A stretch of DNA of 64,000 nt, from NCBI RefSeq assembly GCF_015223355.1, contig NZ_JADFFK010000005.1, positions 219,873 through 283,872 of the forward strand. The letters are read 5' to 3'. Under the pieces are notes generated by a model. That model saw only the letters and a program-made list of their open reading frames with translations. It was not told the origin of the DNA and did no database searches. Made by a program: the position numbers and the translations under genes. Below are positions 1 to 8,202 of this stretch, piece by piece (position 1 is the stretch's first letter; every line of letters begins with the position of its first letter). The stretch is from Salipiger mangrovisoli (GTDB taxonomy: Bacteria; Pseudomonadota; Alphaproteobacteria; Rhodobacterales; Rhodobacteraceae).

Positions 1-552
1 CCCAAACAGCGCCTCGCCGCCCCGGACCCCAAGACCTACACCGCCCGCCAGCGCGAGATCCACGAGGCCATCGCCTCCGGGCCGCGCGGCGGCGTGCGCG
101 GCCCGCTGGCGGTCTGGCTGCACCGCCCGGAACTTGCCGCCAAGGCGCAGGAACTGGGGCGGTACTGCCGCTATGACAGCGCACTCGAGCCGAGACTGAG
201 TGAACTGGCGATCCTCACCATGGCCCGTCACTGGAGCGCCGAATACGAGTGGTTCGCGCACAAGCCGCCGGCGCTGAAGGCGGGCCTCGCACCCGAGTTG
301 GTCGAGGCGCTGCGCACCGGAACCGAGCCGCCCTACGCCGATGACGAAGAGCGCGTGACCCATCAGGTCGCCGTCTCCGTGCTGACCACCAACGCCGTGC
401 CCGATGCGCTTTACGCCGAGGCCGAGGCGGTGCTGGGCACCCAGCGGCTCGTCGATCTGGTGGCGGTGATCGGCTACTACACGCTGATCTCCGCCACGCT
501 CAACGTGTTCCGCATCTCCCCGCCTCAGGACGCGCCGAAGGAGCTGACATGA
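1..552 (+). CDS. Carboxymuconolactone decarboxylase (CMD/AhpD-like) family protein, 5' end missing
   Basis: The reading frame is open from the first base of the window, so the true start lies further left; the first in-frame start-like codon is a GTG at 94, but coding sequence clearly precedes it. The visible part resembles the all-helical CMD fold: the segment LSELAILTMARHWSAEYEW matches the conserved region of 4-carboxymuconolactone decarboxylases and AhpD-like proteins. It lacks the CxxC pair of peroxidase-type AhpD proteins, since no cysteine pair is seen in the helix. The stop codon overlaps the next start (ATGA at 549-552), so it is the first visible member of a coupled catabolic operon with an amidohydrolase, an SDR dehydrogenase and a CoA transferase. 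Family members act on ring-cleavage lactones, but many have unknown substrates. The substrate here cannot be read from sequence. Confidence 0.85.
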   Translation, partial: PKQRLAAPDPKTYTARQREIHEAIASGPRGGVRGPLAVWLHRPELAAKAQELGRYCRYDSALEPRLSELAILTMARHWSAEYEWFAHKPPALKAGLAPELVEALRTGTEPPYADDEERVTHQVAVSVLTTNAVPDALYAEAEAVLGTQRLVDLVAVIGYYTLISATLNVFRISPPQDAPKELT

Positions 553-1427
553 ACGACGCCCCCATCACCTGGAACCCGGACCGCAGCGCGCCCACGCTGA
601 CCCTGCCCAAGGGGGCCACCGACTGTCACGTGCATGTCTTCGGCCCGACTTCGCGTTTCCCCTACGCGCCCGAGAGCGGCTTCAAGCCCGGCGACGCGCC
701 CAAGGAAGAGCTTTTCGCGCTGCATGACATGCTGGGCGTCGACCGCTGCGTGATCGTGCAGTCCGGCTGCCACGGGCATGACAACTCGGTGGTCGCCGAT
801 GCCATCGCTGCGCGCCCGGGCCGCTACCTCGGCATCGCGCTGGCCCCGCCGGACATCCCGGACGCGCGGATCACCGAGTTGCACACGCAGGGATTCCGCG
901 GTGTGCGCTTCAACTACATGTCCCACCTTGCCCCCGGCGCCACCCACGACCAGCTGCGCGCGCTCGCGCCGCGGCTCGCACGGCACGGCTGGCAGCTGCT
1001 GATCCACATGGAGGCCAAGCTCATCGCCGAACTTGCGCCGGTGCTCGCCGAGCTGCCCTGCCCGGTGGTGATCGACCACATGGGCCGGATCGACGCCAGC
1101 CTCGGGATGGATCAGGCACCGTTTCAGGAGCTGATCCGGCTGGGCGAGAAGGACCACGTCTGGCTCAAGGTTTCGGGCTCCGAGCGCTGCTCCGTGCAGG
1201 AGCCGCCCTATGCCGACGCCACGCCCTTTGCCGCGAAGCTGGTCGACCTCTACCCCGAGCGCACCATCTGGGGCACCGACTGGCCGCATCCGAACTTCCG
1301 CGCCGCGCCGCCGGATGACGGAATTCTGGTCGATACGCTGAAGGTGATTGCCCCCACCGAAGACGCGCTTCAGCGCCTGCTCGTGGACAACCCGGCGCGG
1401 CTTTACGATTTCGGAGACAACGCATGA
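549..1427 (+). CDS. Amidohydrolase family protein, 2-pyrone-4,6-dicarboxylate lactonase-like
   Basis: A 292-residue TIM-barrel metal-dependent hydrolase of the amidohydrolase-2 group. The N-terminal strand carries DCHVHVFGP (HxH metal-site motif), followed by a conserved SGCHGHDN segment, the mid-barrel motifs GFRGVRFN, LLIHMEA and VIDHMGR, and the C-terminal GTDWPHPN with the catalytic Asp. This arrangement is typical of LigI/PDC lactonase relatives and of many uncharacterised lactonases beside CoA transferases. It overlaps both neighbours by ATGA (549-552 and 1424-1427), indicating translational coupling. With the CMD-like neighbour, a role in hydrolysing a lactone or ring-cleavage intermediate is likely. 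Assignment to LigI itself is inference, because no other lig genes are visible in the window. Confidence 0.87.
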   Translation: MNDAPITWNPDRSAPTLTLPKGATDCHVHVFGPTSRFPYAPESGFKPGDAPKEELFALHDMLGVDRCVIVQSGCHGHDNSVVADAIAARPGRYLGIALAPPDIPDARITELHTQGFRGVRFNYMSHLAPGATHDQLRALAPRLARHGWQLLIHMEAKLIAELAPVLAELPCPVVIDHMGRIDASLGMDQAPFQELIRLGEKDHVWLKVSGSERCSVQEPPYADATPFAAKLVDLYPERTIWGTDWPHPNFRAAPPDDGILVDTLKVIAPTEDALQRLLVDNPARLYDFGDNA

Positions 1428-2224
1428 CCCGGCGTCTCGAAGGCAAGGTCGCCATCATCACCGGCGCGGGTTGCGTCGGTCCGGGCTGGGGCAATGGCCG
1501 CGCCGCCTGCGTCCGCTTCGCCGAGGAAGGCGCGAAGATCTTCGCGGTCGACCTGCGCGTCGACACGATGGAAGAGACCCTGACCCGCACCCGCGACGCG
1601 GGCGGCGAGGTGGAACCCTACCTCTGCGACGTGACCGACCGCGCCAGCGTCGAGGCCATGGTGGCGGCCTGTCTCGCGCGCTTCGGCAGGGTCGACATTC
1701 TGGTCAACAACGTCGGCGGCTCGTTCAAGGGCGGCGCGGCGCAGCTGTCCGAGGAAGACTGGGACCGGCAGATGGACTTCAACCTGAAGTCCGTCTTCCT
1801 GACCTGCAAGTCGGTGCTGCCCCACATGGAGACGCAGGGCTCGGGTGCGATCGTCAACACCTCCTCGACCTCGGGCACCCGCTGGACCGGCGCGGCGCAG
1901 GTCGCCTACGCCTCGTCGAAGGCGGCGGTGATCCAGTTCGGCAAGGTCACCGCGGTCGAATACGCGGCCAAGGGCGTGCGGGTGAACACCGTGGTGCCGG
2001 GGCAGCTGCACACGCCGATGGTCGAGGCGCGGCTGGCGGGCCAGCGCGCGGGCGGCGACGTCGACGCGCTGCTGGCGCAGCGGCTGGCGCGGATCCCGAT
2101 GGGCTGGATGGGCGACGGGCGCGACACGGCGAACGCGGCGCTCTTTCTCGCCTCGGACGAGGCGCGCTTCATCACCGGCACCGAGATCGTCGTCGACGGC
2201 GGCATGTCGGTGCGCTGCGACTGA
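1424..2224 (+). CDS. SDR family NAD(P)-dependent oxidoreductase
   Basis: A 266-residue classical short-chain dehydrogenase. The Rossmann cofactor motif near residues 10-20 is a variant (TGAGCVGPGWGNG instead of TGxxxGIG), giving an enlarged insertion in the glycine loop. NNVGG, a variant of NNAG, follows near residue 90. The catalytic set is Ser in NTSSTSG, then YASSK (YxxxK), followed by the substrate loop with VVPGQLHTPM and a C-terminal GTEIVVDGGMSV. It oxidises or reduces an alcohol/ketone, substrate unknown. Its stop overlaps the start of the CoA transferase (ATG at 2224), so it belongs to the same coupled operon and probably acts on the same pathway intermediate. Confidence 0.9.
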   Translation: MTRRLEGKVAIITGAGCVGPGWGNGRAACVRFAEEGAKIFAVDLRVDTMEETLTRTRDAGGEVEPYLCDVTDRASVEAMVAACLARFGRVDILVNNVGGSFKGGAAQLSEEDWDRQMDFNLKSVFLTCKSVLPHMETQGSGAIVNTSSTSGTRWTGAAQVAYASSKAAVIQFGKVTAVEYAAKGVRVNTVVPGQLHTPMVEARLAGQRAGGDVDALLAQRLARIPMGWMGDGRDTANAALFLASDEARFITGTEIVVDGGMSVRCD

Positions 2225-3363
2225 TGGGCGGCGCGCTCGAACGGCTGCGGGTGATCGACACCACCCACGTGCTGGCAGGCCCCTTCGCGGCCTACCAGCT
2301 TGGCGTCCTGGGCGCGGATGTCATCAAGATCGAGGATCCGAACGATCCCGATCAGGCCCGCATGCAGGGCAGCGACCCGGCGCTGACCGATGCCGCTATG
2401 GGCACGGCCTTTCTGGCGCAGGGGTCCAACAAGCGCTGCATGGCGCTGGACCTGAAAACACCGGAAGGACGCGACGCACTTCTGGCGCTCGTCGAGGGGG
2501 CCGACGTCTTTGTCGAGAACTACCGCCCCGGCGCTTTCGAGGCGCTTGGGCTAGGATACGACGCACTCTCCGCGCGCAATCCGGGGCTGGTCTACTGCTC
2601 GATCTCGGCCTTCGGTGCCACCGGGCCGCGCCGCGCGCAGACCGGCTACGACAACGTCATCCAGGCCTTCTGCGGCATGATGGCGATGACCGGCACCGGG
2701 GACAGCGGCCCGCTCAGATGCGGCGCGCCGGTGATCGACTATGCCACCGGCACCACCGCCGCCTTCGCCATCACCGCCGCGCTTCTGCACCGCGCGCGAA
2801 CCGGGCGCGGCCAGCACGTGGACGTCTCGATGCTCGACGTGGCGCTGATGCTGATGAGCGCGCCGCTCACCGGCTACCTGTGGAACGGCGCGCATCCGCA
2901 GCCTGCGGGCAACGATTTCTTCTTCGCCACGCTCGGCTGCTACGACACGGCGGACGAGCCGCTGATGATCGCCGCCTCGAACCTTGGGCAGCAGGAGCGG
3001 CTGTGGCGTCTGCTCGGCCATCCCGAGATGATCCAGAGCGAGAACAACGCCCGGATCGCGGCGCATGCCCGGGAAAAGGCGCTGCTGGCCGAGATCTTCG
3101 CCACCCGCCCCGCCGCCGCGTGGGAGGAGCGCCTGCTCGCCGCCCGCATCCCCGCCGCGCGGGTGCGGCGGCTGGAAGAGGCCCTGGCCGACCCGCAGAT
3201 CGCGGCGCGCGGCGTGCTGGCCACGAACGAAGGCTGGGGAGCACAGGCCCAAGGGCTGAGAGTTCCGCTGGCTGGCTTCACCCTGTCCGAGACACCCCCC
3301 AAGCTGCGCAGCGCCCCGCAAGCGGTCGGCGCGCAGGGGTCGTGCTGCCGCTGGCACGATTGA
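2224..3363 (+). CDS. CaiB/BaiF family (class III) CoA transferase
   Basis: The start at 2224 shares bases with the SDR stop codon (ATGA), giving 379 residues; the longer open frame upstream is only antifunctional overlap with the SDR gene. The sequence shows family III hallmarks: LERLRVIDTTHVLAGPFAA at the N-terminus, the LGADVIKIEDP strand, NKRCMALDLKTPEGRDALL, VENYRPGAFEALGLGY, and YCSISAFGATGP. The family catalytic aspartate is probably in the LGADVIKIEDP or QTGYDNVIQA region; I cannot place it with certainty without alignment. It transfers CoA between acyl donors and acceptors. As last gene of the operon it probably activates the acid produced upstream. Only 21 bases separate it from the convergent RpiR-type regulator. 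Confidence 0.92.
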   Translation: MGGALERLRVIDTTHVLAGPFAAYQLGVLGADVIKIEDPNDPDQARMQGSDPALTDAAMGTAFLAQGSNKRCMALDLKTPEGRDALLALVEGADVFVENYRPGAFEALGLGYDALSARNPGLVYCSISAFGATGPRRAQTGYDNVIQAFCGMMAMTGTGDSGPLRCGAPVIDYATGTTAAFAITAALLHRARTGRGQHVDVSMLDVALMLMSAPLTGYLWNGAHPQPAGNDFFFATLGCYDTADEPLMIAASNLGQQERLWRLLGHPEMIQSENNARIAAHAREKALLAEIFATRPAAAWEERLLAARIPAARVRRLEEALADPQIAARGVLATNEGWGAQAQGLRVPLAGFTLSETPPKLRSAPQAVGAQGSCCRWHD

Positions 3364-3384
3364 TCCGCGGCGCGCGGCGACGGC

Positions 3385-4251
3385 TCAGAATATCCCGATG
3401 CGCTGCGCCAGCCGCTTCCAGTCGCGCATCCGCGCATCCATGTCGCGACCCGAACCATGGGCCGTGGCGTGGATCAGCAGGCTGGTCGCCGCGGTGAGGC
3501 CAAGCAGCGATTCAAGGAACAGGCCGGTCTTCGACGGCGTGTTGATCACCGCGTCGGTCACCTCATGCGCCCAGTGGCAATACTCGTCGGTGACCACCAC
3601 CACCGAGCGGCCCTGCTCGCGCGCCATGCGCGCCAGCGTTTCGCTTTCAGCGGCATAGGGGATGACATCGATGATCAGCAGGCAACTGCCGCCCGGTGCC
3701 GGCGGGTCGAGCCATTCCGAGAGCATGCTGTCATGCCCCGACAGGAAGCGCACGCGGGGGCGCGCCAGCGCCAGTCGCCGCGCCGTGTCCTCGCCCAGCC
3801 CGCGCACGGTCTGGAAGCCGGTGACATAGACCTCCTCGGCCTCGCCGAGATAGCGCTCCGCGGCCTGAAAGGCGGGCGTGTTGATCTTGGCGTAGACCGT
3901 GCTGACCGCGCGCAACTCGGCGTTCATCTGCTCCTGCCAGTCGCCCGGCAGCTCGGCGGTGTCCCCGGCAAGGCTTTCTCCGGTGACCGAGTAGCGGTGC
4001 CGCAGCATCGCCTTGAACTCCTTCATCCCGGCACAGCCGAAACGGCGCAGCATCCGGCCGACGGTGATCTCGGCCACCCCCGCCTTCTGCGCGATGGACT
4101 TGCCGGTCTCGAAGGAGATCGAGTTGAGGTTCAGAAGAAAGTACTGCGCGACCTTTGCCTCCTGCTTGGGCAGCGCGGCCATTCCCTCTTCGACTCTGCT
4201 CACAAAATCATCGATCGGCGCCTCGGCATAGGACGCAAAGCCGTGTGACAT
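3385..4251 (-). CDS. MurR/RpiR family transcriptional regulator
   Basis: A 288-residue regulator with the two-domain RpiR layout. The N-terminal helix-turn-helix, residues about 15-95, includes IAQKAGVAEITVGRMLRRFG. The C-terminal SIS (sugar isomerase) domain, about 125-260, includes VYVTGFQTVRGLGEDTARRL and CLLIIDVIPYAAESETLARM. SIS domains bind phosphosugars or other effectors; the ligand here is unknown. The gene diverges from the PotD-like binding protein across a 111-base gap, so it most likely controls the importer/peptidase operon and its own expression. It is convergent with the CoA transferase. Confidence 0.92.
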   Translation of the reverse strand: MSHGFASYAEAPIDDFVSRVEEGMAALPKQEAKVAQYFLLNLNSISFETGKSIAQKAGVAEITVGRMLRRFGCAGMKEFKAMLRHRYSVTGESLAGDTAELPGDWQEQMNAELRAVSTVYAKINTPAFQAAERYLGEAEEVYVTGFQTVRGLGEDTARRLALARPRVRFLSGHDSMLSEWLDPPAPGGSCLLIIDVIPYAAESETLARMAREQGRSVVVVTDEYCHWAHEVTDAVINTPSKTGLFLESLLGLTAATSLLIHATAHGSGRDMDARMRDWKRLAQRIGIF

Positions 4252-4362
4252 GGCGGTTCTCCCAATGACAGAAAACTAACATTTGACGAAAAAGACAGTA
4301 TCGAACCATTTTGACGACTCAAGGCGAAACCGAAAACAGCCTGACAGGGAGTCACAGAAAAC
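4252..4362. promoter_or_regulatory. Divergent promoter region between rpiR-type regulator and potD-like gene
   Basis: This 111-base AT-richer gap is the only untranslated DNA between two divergent genes, so promoters for both must lie here or within the coding ends. It contains two TTTTGAC/TTTGACG-type hexamers near 4283 and 4310 and an A-rich leader before the binding protein. A GGGAG Shine-Dalgarno-like stretch sits about 11 bases before the ATG at 4363. No clear dyad operator was found by eye. The individual promoter boxes are not assigned. Confidence 0.5.
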
Positions 4363-5385
4363 ATGAAAAAGATGCATCTTGCCGCAACCACGGCGCTCGT
4401 CTTCGCACCGCTGACCGTGTCAGCCGAGACGCTCTCGCTCTACAACTGGGGCGACTACATCAACCCCGCCGTGCTCGAGGCCTTCACCAAGGAGACCGGC
4501 ATCGAGATCACGCTCGACAGCTACGGCTCGAACGAGGAGATGCTGGCGAAGATCCAGGCCGGCGCCACGGGCTACGACATCGTCTTTCCCTCGGTGCACA
4601 TGCACGACATCATGTTCCAGCTTGGCCTGCTGGCGAAGACCGACATCGGCCAGGCGCCGGACTTCCAGAACATCGACCCGCAGTTCGTCCGCGCCAAGAC
4701 CGACCCCGACGCCGAGTACTGCCTGCCCTACGCCTGGGGCAACGTCGGCATCGTCTACAACAAGGCGCTGGCGGGCGACATCAAGAGCTGGGACGACTTC
4801 TTCGCGCTTGGCGCGGCGGGCAACAAGATCACCCTGCTCGACGACCTGCGCGAGACCATCGGCATCGGGCTGATCAAGACCGGCAACTCGGTGAACTCGA
4901 CCGACCCGGACGAGGTCACGGCGGCGGCGGACTACATCATCGATCACATCGCCGGGGTCACCGCCTTCACCTACGACTCGGTGCCGCAGGTGATCTCGGG
5001 CGACGTGGCGGCAGCGCATTGGTACGTGGGGGCAAACCTCTATGTCTCGGAGAACCCCGAGACCATCGGCTACATGATCCCCGAGGAAGGCGCGACCATG
5101 TACCAGGAGGACATCTGCGTGCTGGCCTCTGCGCCGAACAAGGACGCGGCGAAGAAGTTTCTCGAGTTCTACCTGCGCCCAGAGATCGCCGCGCTGAACG
5201 TCGAGCAGCAGATGAACGGCACGCCGAACCTGCCCGCCCAGAAGCTGATCCCGGTCGAACTGTCGTCGAACGAAACGATCTACCCGCCGGAAGCGGTGAT
5301 GGAGAAGCTTCAGATCTTCGAGGACCTGGGCCGCGACCTGCAGCTCTACAACTCCGAGTGGACGCGCATCAAGACCGCGCAATGA
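4363..5385 (+). CDS. ABC transporter substrate-binding protein, PotD/PotF-like
   Basis: A 340-residue periplasmic binding protein. The first 21 residues are a Sec signal peptide with cleavage after TVSAE-type context. The mature N-terminus [13 protein letters not shown] is characteristic of the spermidine/putrescine-binding (SBP_bac_8-like) family, followed by [14 protein letters not shown] and the conserved [12 protein letters not shown]. It captures a polyamine-like or amide/peptide substrate and hands it to the permease pair downstream. It is followed by a strong hairpin (5403-5425) before the ATPase gene, a common way to keep the binding protein in excess. Because a peptidase is coupled to the end of this operon, the ligand may be a peptide-like amine rather than a free polyamine; this is inference. 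Confidence 0.9.
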   Translation: MKKMHLAATTALVFAPLTVSAETLSLYNWGDYINPAVLEAFTKETGIEITLDSYGSNEEMLAKIQAGATGYDIVFPSVHMHDIMFQLGLLAKTDIGQAPDFQNIDPQFVRAKTDPDAEYCLPYAWGNVGIVYNKALAGDIKSWDDFFALGAAGNKITLLDDLRETIGIGLIKTGNSVNSTDPDEVTAAADYIIDHIAGVTAFTYDSVPQVISGDVAAAHWYVGANLYVSENPETIGYMIPEEGATMYQEDICVLASAPNKDAAKKFLEFYLRPEIAALNVEQQMNGTPNLPAQKLIPVELSSNETIYPPEAVMEKLQIFEDLGRDLQLYNSEWTRIKTAQ

Positions 5386-5402
5386 TGCCCTTTGACACGT
5401 TT

Positions 5403-5425
5403 CCGGCGGGGGTCTTCCCCGCCGG
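5403..5425 (+). terminator. Intercistronic hairpin after the binding-protein gene
   Basis: A perfect 9-bp inverted repeat: CCGGCGGGG at 5403-5411, a five-base loop, then CCCCGCCGG at 5417-5425. There is no T-run, so it is not a strong intrinsic terminator. Its position directly after the binding-protein gene fits an mRNA-stabilising or partial-attenuation element giving more binding protein than transporter. It also argues that the ATPase starts downstream of it. Confidence 0.6.
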
Positions 5426-5444
5426 TATGCAGGACCACACGCCC

Positions 5445-6506
5445 ATGCCCTCGCCCCTAGAAATCATCGACGCCCGCAAATCCTTCCGGACCCCGGAGGG
5501 CGGGACAATGACCGCGCTCGACGGCATCTCGCTGAAGCTTGCCAGCGCCGAGTTCGTCACGCTGCTCGGCCCCTCGGGCTGCGGCAAGACCACGCTGCTG
5601 CGCACCATCAGCGGCTTCGAGACGCTGGACGCGGGCGAGGTGCTGATCGACGGCGCCGCCGTCACCCAGATGCCGGCGCACCGCCGCCCGGTGAACACCG
5701 TGTTCCAGCGCTACGCGCTCTTTGGCCACATGAGCGTGGCGCGCAACGTCGGCTACGCGCTCGAGATCGCGGGCCGCGACAAGCGCGAGATCCGCGCCCG
5801 CGTCGGCGAGATGCTGGAACTGGTCGGTCTCGCGGGGATGGAGCAGCGCGCGATCCAGCAGCTGTCCGGCGGCCAGCAGCAGCGCGTCGCGCTGGCGCGG
5901 GCGCTTGCCGCGAAACCCAAGCTGCTGCTGCTCGACGAGCCGCTTTCGGCGCTCGACAAGAACCTGCGCCAGAAGATGCAGCAGGAATTGAAGGCGCTGC
6001 AGCGCGAGCTCGGCATCGGCTTCATCTTCGTCACCCACGACCAGGAAGAGGCGCTGACCATGTCCGACCGGATCGCCGTGCTGGCGCATGGGCAGATCCA
6101 GCAGATCGGCGCGCCGACCGAGCTTTACCAGACCCCCGCCAACCTCTTCACCGCCGACTTTCTTGGCGAGAGCAACTTGCTGCCCGTGTCGGTGACCGGC
6201 GGCAGGGCCTGCCTGACGGACGGCCAGAGCTTCGCCGCCGCCCACGCCACCGGCGCGGCGACGCTGCTGCTGCGCCCCGAGGCGCTGTCGATCACGCCGC
6301 CCGAGGGCCATGCGCTCAGTTTCACCGGCACCCTGCGTGAAACCTATTACACCGGCACCGACCACCAGATCACGCTGGAGACCCCCGCCCATGGCACGCT
6401 GCACGCGCTGCTGCGCAGCGGCGCTGCCCTGCCCGGCCTCGGCTCCGAGATGACGCTGCACGCCCCCGCCCAGGGGCTGCACCTGATCGACGAGACCCTG
6501 CCATGA
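5445..6506 (+). CDS. ABC transporter ATP-binding protein, PotA-like
   Basis: The ATP-hydrolysing subunit of the polyamine-type importer. Walker A is GPSGCGKTT, the Q-loop is [13 protein letters not shown], the signature is [15 protein letters not shown], Walker B is [12 protein letters not shown], and the H-loop is [20 protein letters not shown]-terminal TOBE domain follows. In-frame ATGs at 5382, 5427 and 5445 are possible starts. I prefer 5445 (353 residues): an intercistronic hairpin ends at 5425, and an AGGA precedes this ATG by about ten bases. The stop overlaps the first permease (ATGA at 6503-6506). Confidence 0.9.
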   Translation: MPSPLEIIDARKSFRTPEGGTMTALDGISLKLASAEFVTLLGPSGCGKTTLLRTISGFETLDAGEVLIDGAAVTQMPAHRRPVNTVFQRYALFGHMSVARNVGYALEIAGRDKREIRARVGEMLELVGLAGMEQRAIQQLSGGQQQRVALARALAAKPKLLLLDEPLSALDKNLRQKMQQELKALQRELGIGFIFVTHDQEEALTMSDRIAVLAHGQIQQIGAPTELYQTPANLFTADFLGESNLLPVSVTGGRACLTDGQSFAAAHATGAATLLLRPEALSITPPEGHALSFTGTLRETYYTGTDHQITLETPAHGTLHALLRSGAALPGLGSEMTLHAPAQGLHLIDETLP

Positions 6507-7387
6507 CCCTCGCCCGCCGCAAGCTGCTGCAACTGGTCGGCCTGCTCGGTGCGCCGACGGTCTTCCTGCTGATCTTCTTCTTCGGCCCGCTGCTGATCAT
6601 GCTGGTCTACAGCCTGCTGACGCCGGGGCTCTACGGCGGGGTCGACTGGATCTTCTCGCATCTCAACTACGGCCGCATCCTTGGCTGGGCCGACACGCGC
6701 TACGAGAAATTCGACCCGGTCTATATCGCCATCTTCCTGCGCTCGCTGAAGCTGGCGGCGCTGACCGTGGTGTCGAGCCTGGCTGTCTGCTACCCCGCCG
6801 CCTTCTGGATCAGCCGGATGCGCCCCGGACTGCGCGATTTCGCGATCTTCCTCGTGACCCTGCCGTTCTTCGTCAGCCTGATCGTCCGGCTCTTCGCCTG
6901 GGTGCTGATCCTGCGGCCCACGGGATTCCTCAACCAGGGGCTCATGGGGCTGGGGCTGACCGGCGCGCCGATCGAGTTCCTCTACACCGATTTCGCGGTG
7001 ATCCTCGGCATGACCTACGTCTTCATCCCCTTCATGTTCCTGCCGCTTTACGGCTCGATCGAGAAGCTCGACATGGCGCAGATCGAGGCCTCTTCCGACC
7101 TCGGCGCCACCCGCTTCCAGACCTTCCGAAAGGTGATCCTGCCCGCCACCCTGCCCGGCATCGTCGGCGGCTCGGTCATCACCTTCATCCCCGCGCTTGG
7201 CAACTTCATCGTGCCCTCGGTGCTGGGCGGGGCGAAGGTGCTGATGATCGGCAACCTGATCGAGCAGCAGTTCCTCTCGGCGCGCAACTGGCCCTTCGGC
7301 TCGGCGCTGGCGATGCTGGTGATGAGCGCCGTGCTGATCCTGCTGATCGCGCAGTTCCGGCTCGCCAAGAAGGAGGCACAGTCATGA
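6503..7387 (+). CDS. ABC transporter permease, PotB-like
   Basis: A 294-residue inner-membrane permease with about six hydrophobic segments and the binding-protein-dependent transport fold. The EAA loop that contacts the ATPase is visible in [20 protein letters not shown] near residues 193-215. The N-terminal long periplasmic loop ([11 protein letters not shown] onward to the Asp-rich stretch) is typical of PotB-type subunits. It overlaps the ATPase stop and the second permease start by ATGA, so stoichiometric expression is expected. Confidence 0.92.
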   Translation: MTLARRKLLQLVGLLGAPTVFLLIFFFGPLLIMLVYSLLTPGLYGGVDWIFSHLNYGRILGWADTRYEKFDPVYIAIFLRSLKLAALTVVSSLAVCYPAAFWISRMRPGLRDFAIFLVTLPFFVSLIVRLFAWVLILRPTGFLNQGLMGLGLTGAPIEFLYTDFAVILGMTYVFIPFMFLPLYGSIEKLDMAQIEASSDLGATRFQTFRKVILPATLPGIVGGSVITFIPALGNFIVPSVLGGAKVLMIGNLIEQQFLSARNWPFGSALAMLVMSAVLILLIAQFRLAKKEAQS

Positions 7388-8202
7388 TCCTGCGCCGCCT
7401 GCTGAGCCTCTACGGGCTGCTCTTCTTCGTCTTCGTCTACGCGCCGATCCTGCTGGTGGTGATCTACTCTTTCAACGCCAACACGCTGAACATGATGATC
7501 TGGGACGGCTTCACGCTGGACTGGTACCGCCAGCTCTTCGGCATGGAGACCTCGCTGACGCAAAGCGCCACCTTCGTCGACAGCACCGACCAGCTCTGGG
7601 GCGCGGTGCGCACCAGCCTGATCGTCGCGCTCTCGACCTCGGTGTTCTCGACGGTCTGCGGCACCGCGCTGGCTCTGGCCGTGGCGCGCTACCGCTTCCG
7701 GCTGGCACGCTTCTACCGCACGCTGATGATGCTGCCGATGATCATGCCCGACATCGTGCTGGGGATCGCGCTGCTGATCTTCTTCATCACCATCGGCATG
7801 AACCTGTCGATGCTGACCATCATCATCGGCCAGTCGACCTTCCTGATCTCCTACGTCTTCGTGACCGTCTCCGCCCGTCTCGCCGAGGTCGATACCTCTG
7901 TCGAGGAGGCCTCGGCCGACCTTGGCGCCACCCCGGCGCAGACCTTCCGCAAGGTGACCCTTCCGGGCATCGCGCCGGGCATTCTGGGCGGCTGGCTGCT
8001 GGCCTTCATCATCTCGATGGACGACCTCGTCATCACCTATTTCATCGCCGGCACCGGCAACACCACGCTGCCCATCCACATCTGGGGCCTGCTCCGCCGC
8101 GGCATCAAGCCAGAGATCAACGCCATCGCGACGCTGATGCTGCTCTTCACCCTGGTGATCGCCGCCGCCGGCCTCTACTTCAGATCGAGACGACAGAAAT
8201 GA
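7384..8202 (+). CDS. ABC transporter permease, PotC-like
   Basis: A 272-residue partner permease. It starts with the hydrophobic FFVFVYAPILLVVIYSFN typical of PotC subunits, carries six predicted membrane spans, and has the EAA loop EASADLGATPAQTFRKVTLP near residues 176-195. The conserved SMDDLVITYF segment near 215-224 is a known PotC-type feature. Start and stop both lie in ATGA overlaps (7384-7387 and 8199-8202). The downstream P1 peptidase is therefore translationally coupled to it. Confidence 0.92.
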   Translation: MILRRLLSLYGLLFFVFVYAPILLVVIYSFNANTLNMMIWDGFTLDWYRQLFGMETSLTQSATFVDSTDQLWGAVRTSLIVALSTSVFSTVCGTALALAVARYRFRLARFYRTLMMLPMIMPDIVLGIALLIFFITIGMNLSMLTIIIGQSTFLISYVFVTVSARLAEVDTSVEEASADLGATPAQTFRKVTLPGIAPGILGGWLLAFIISMDDLVITYFIAGTGNTTLPIHIWGLLRRGIKPEINAIATLMLLFTLVIAAAGLYFRSRRQK

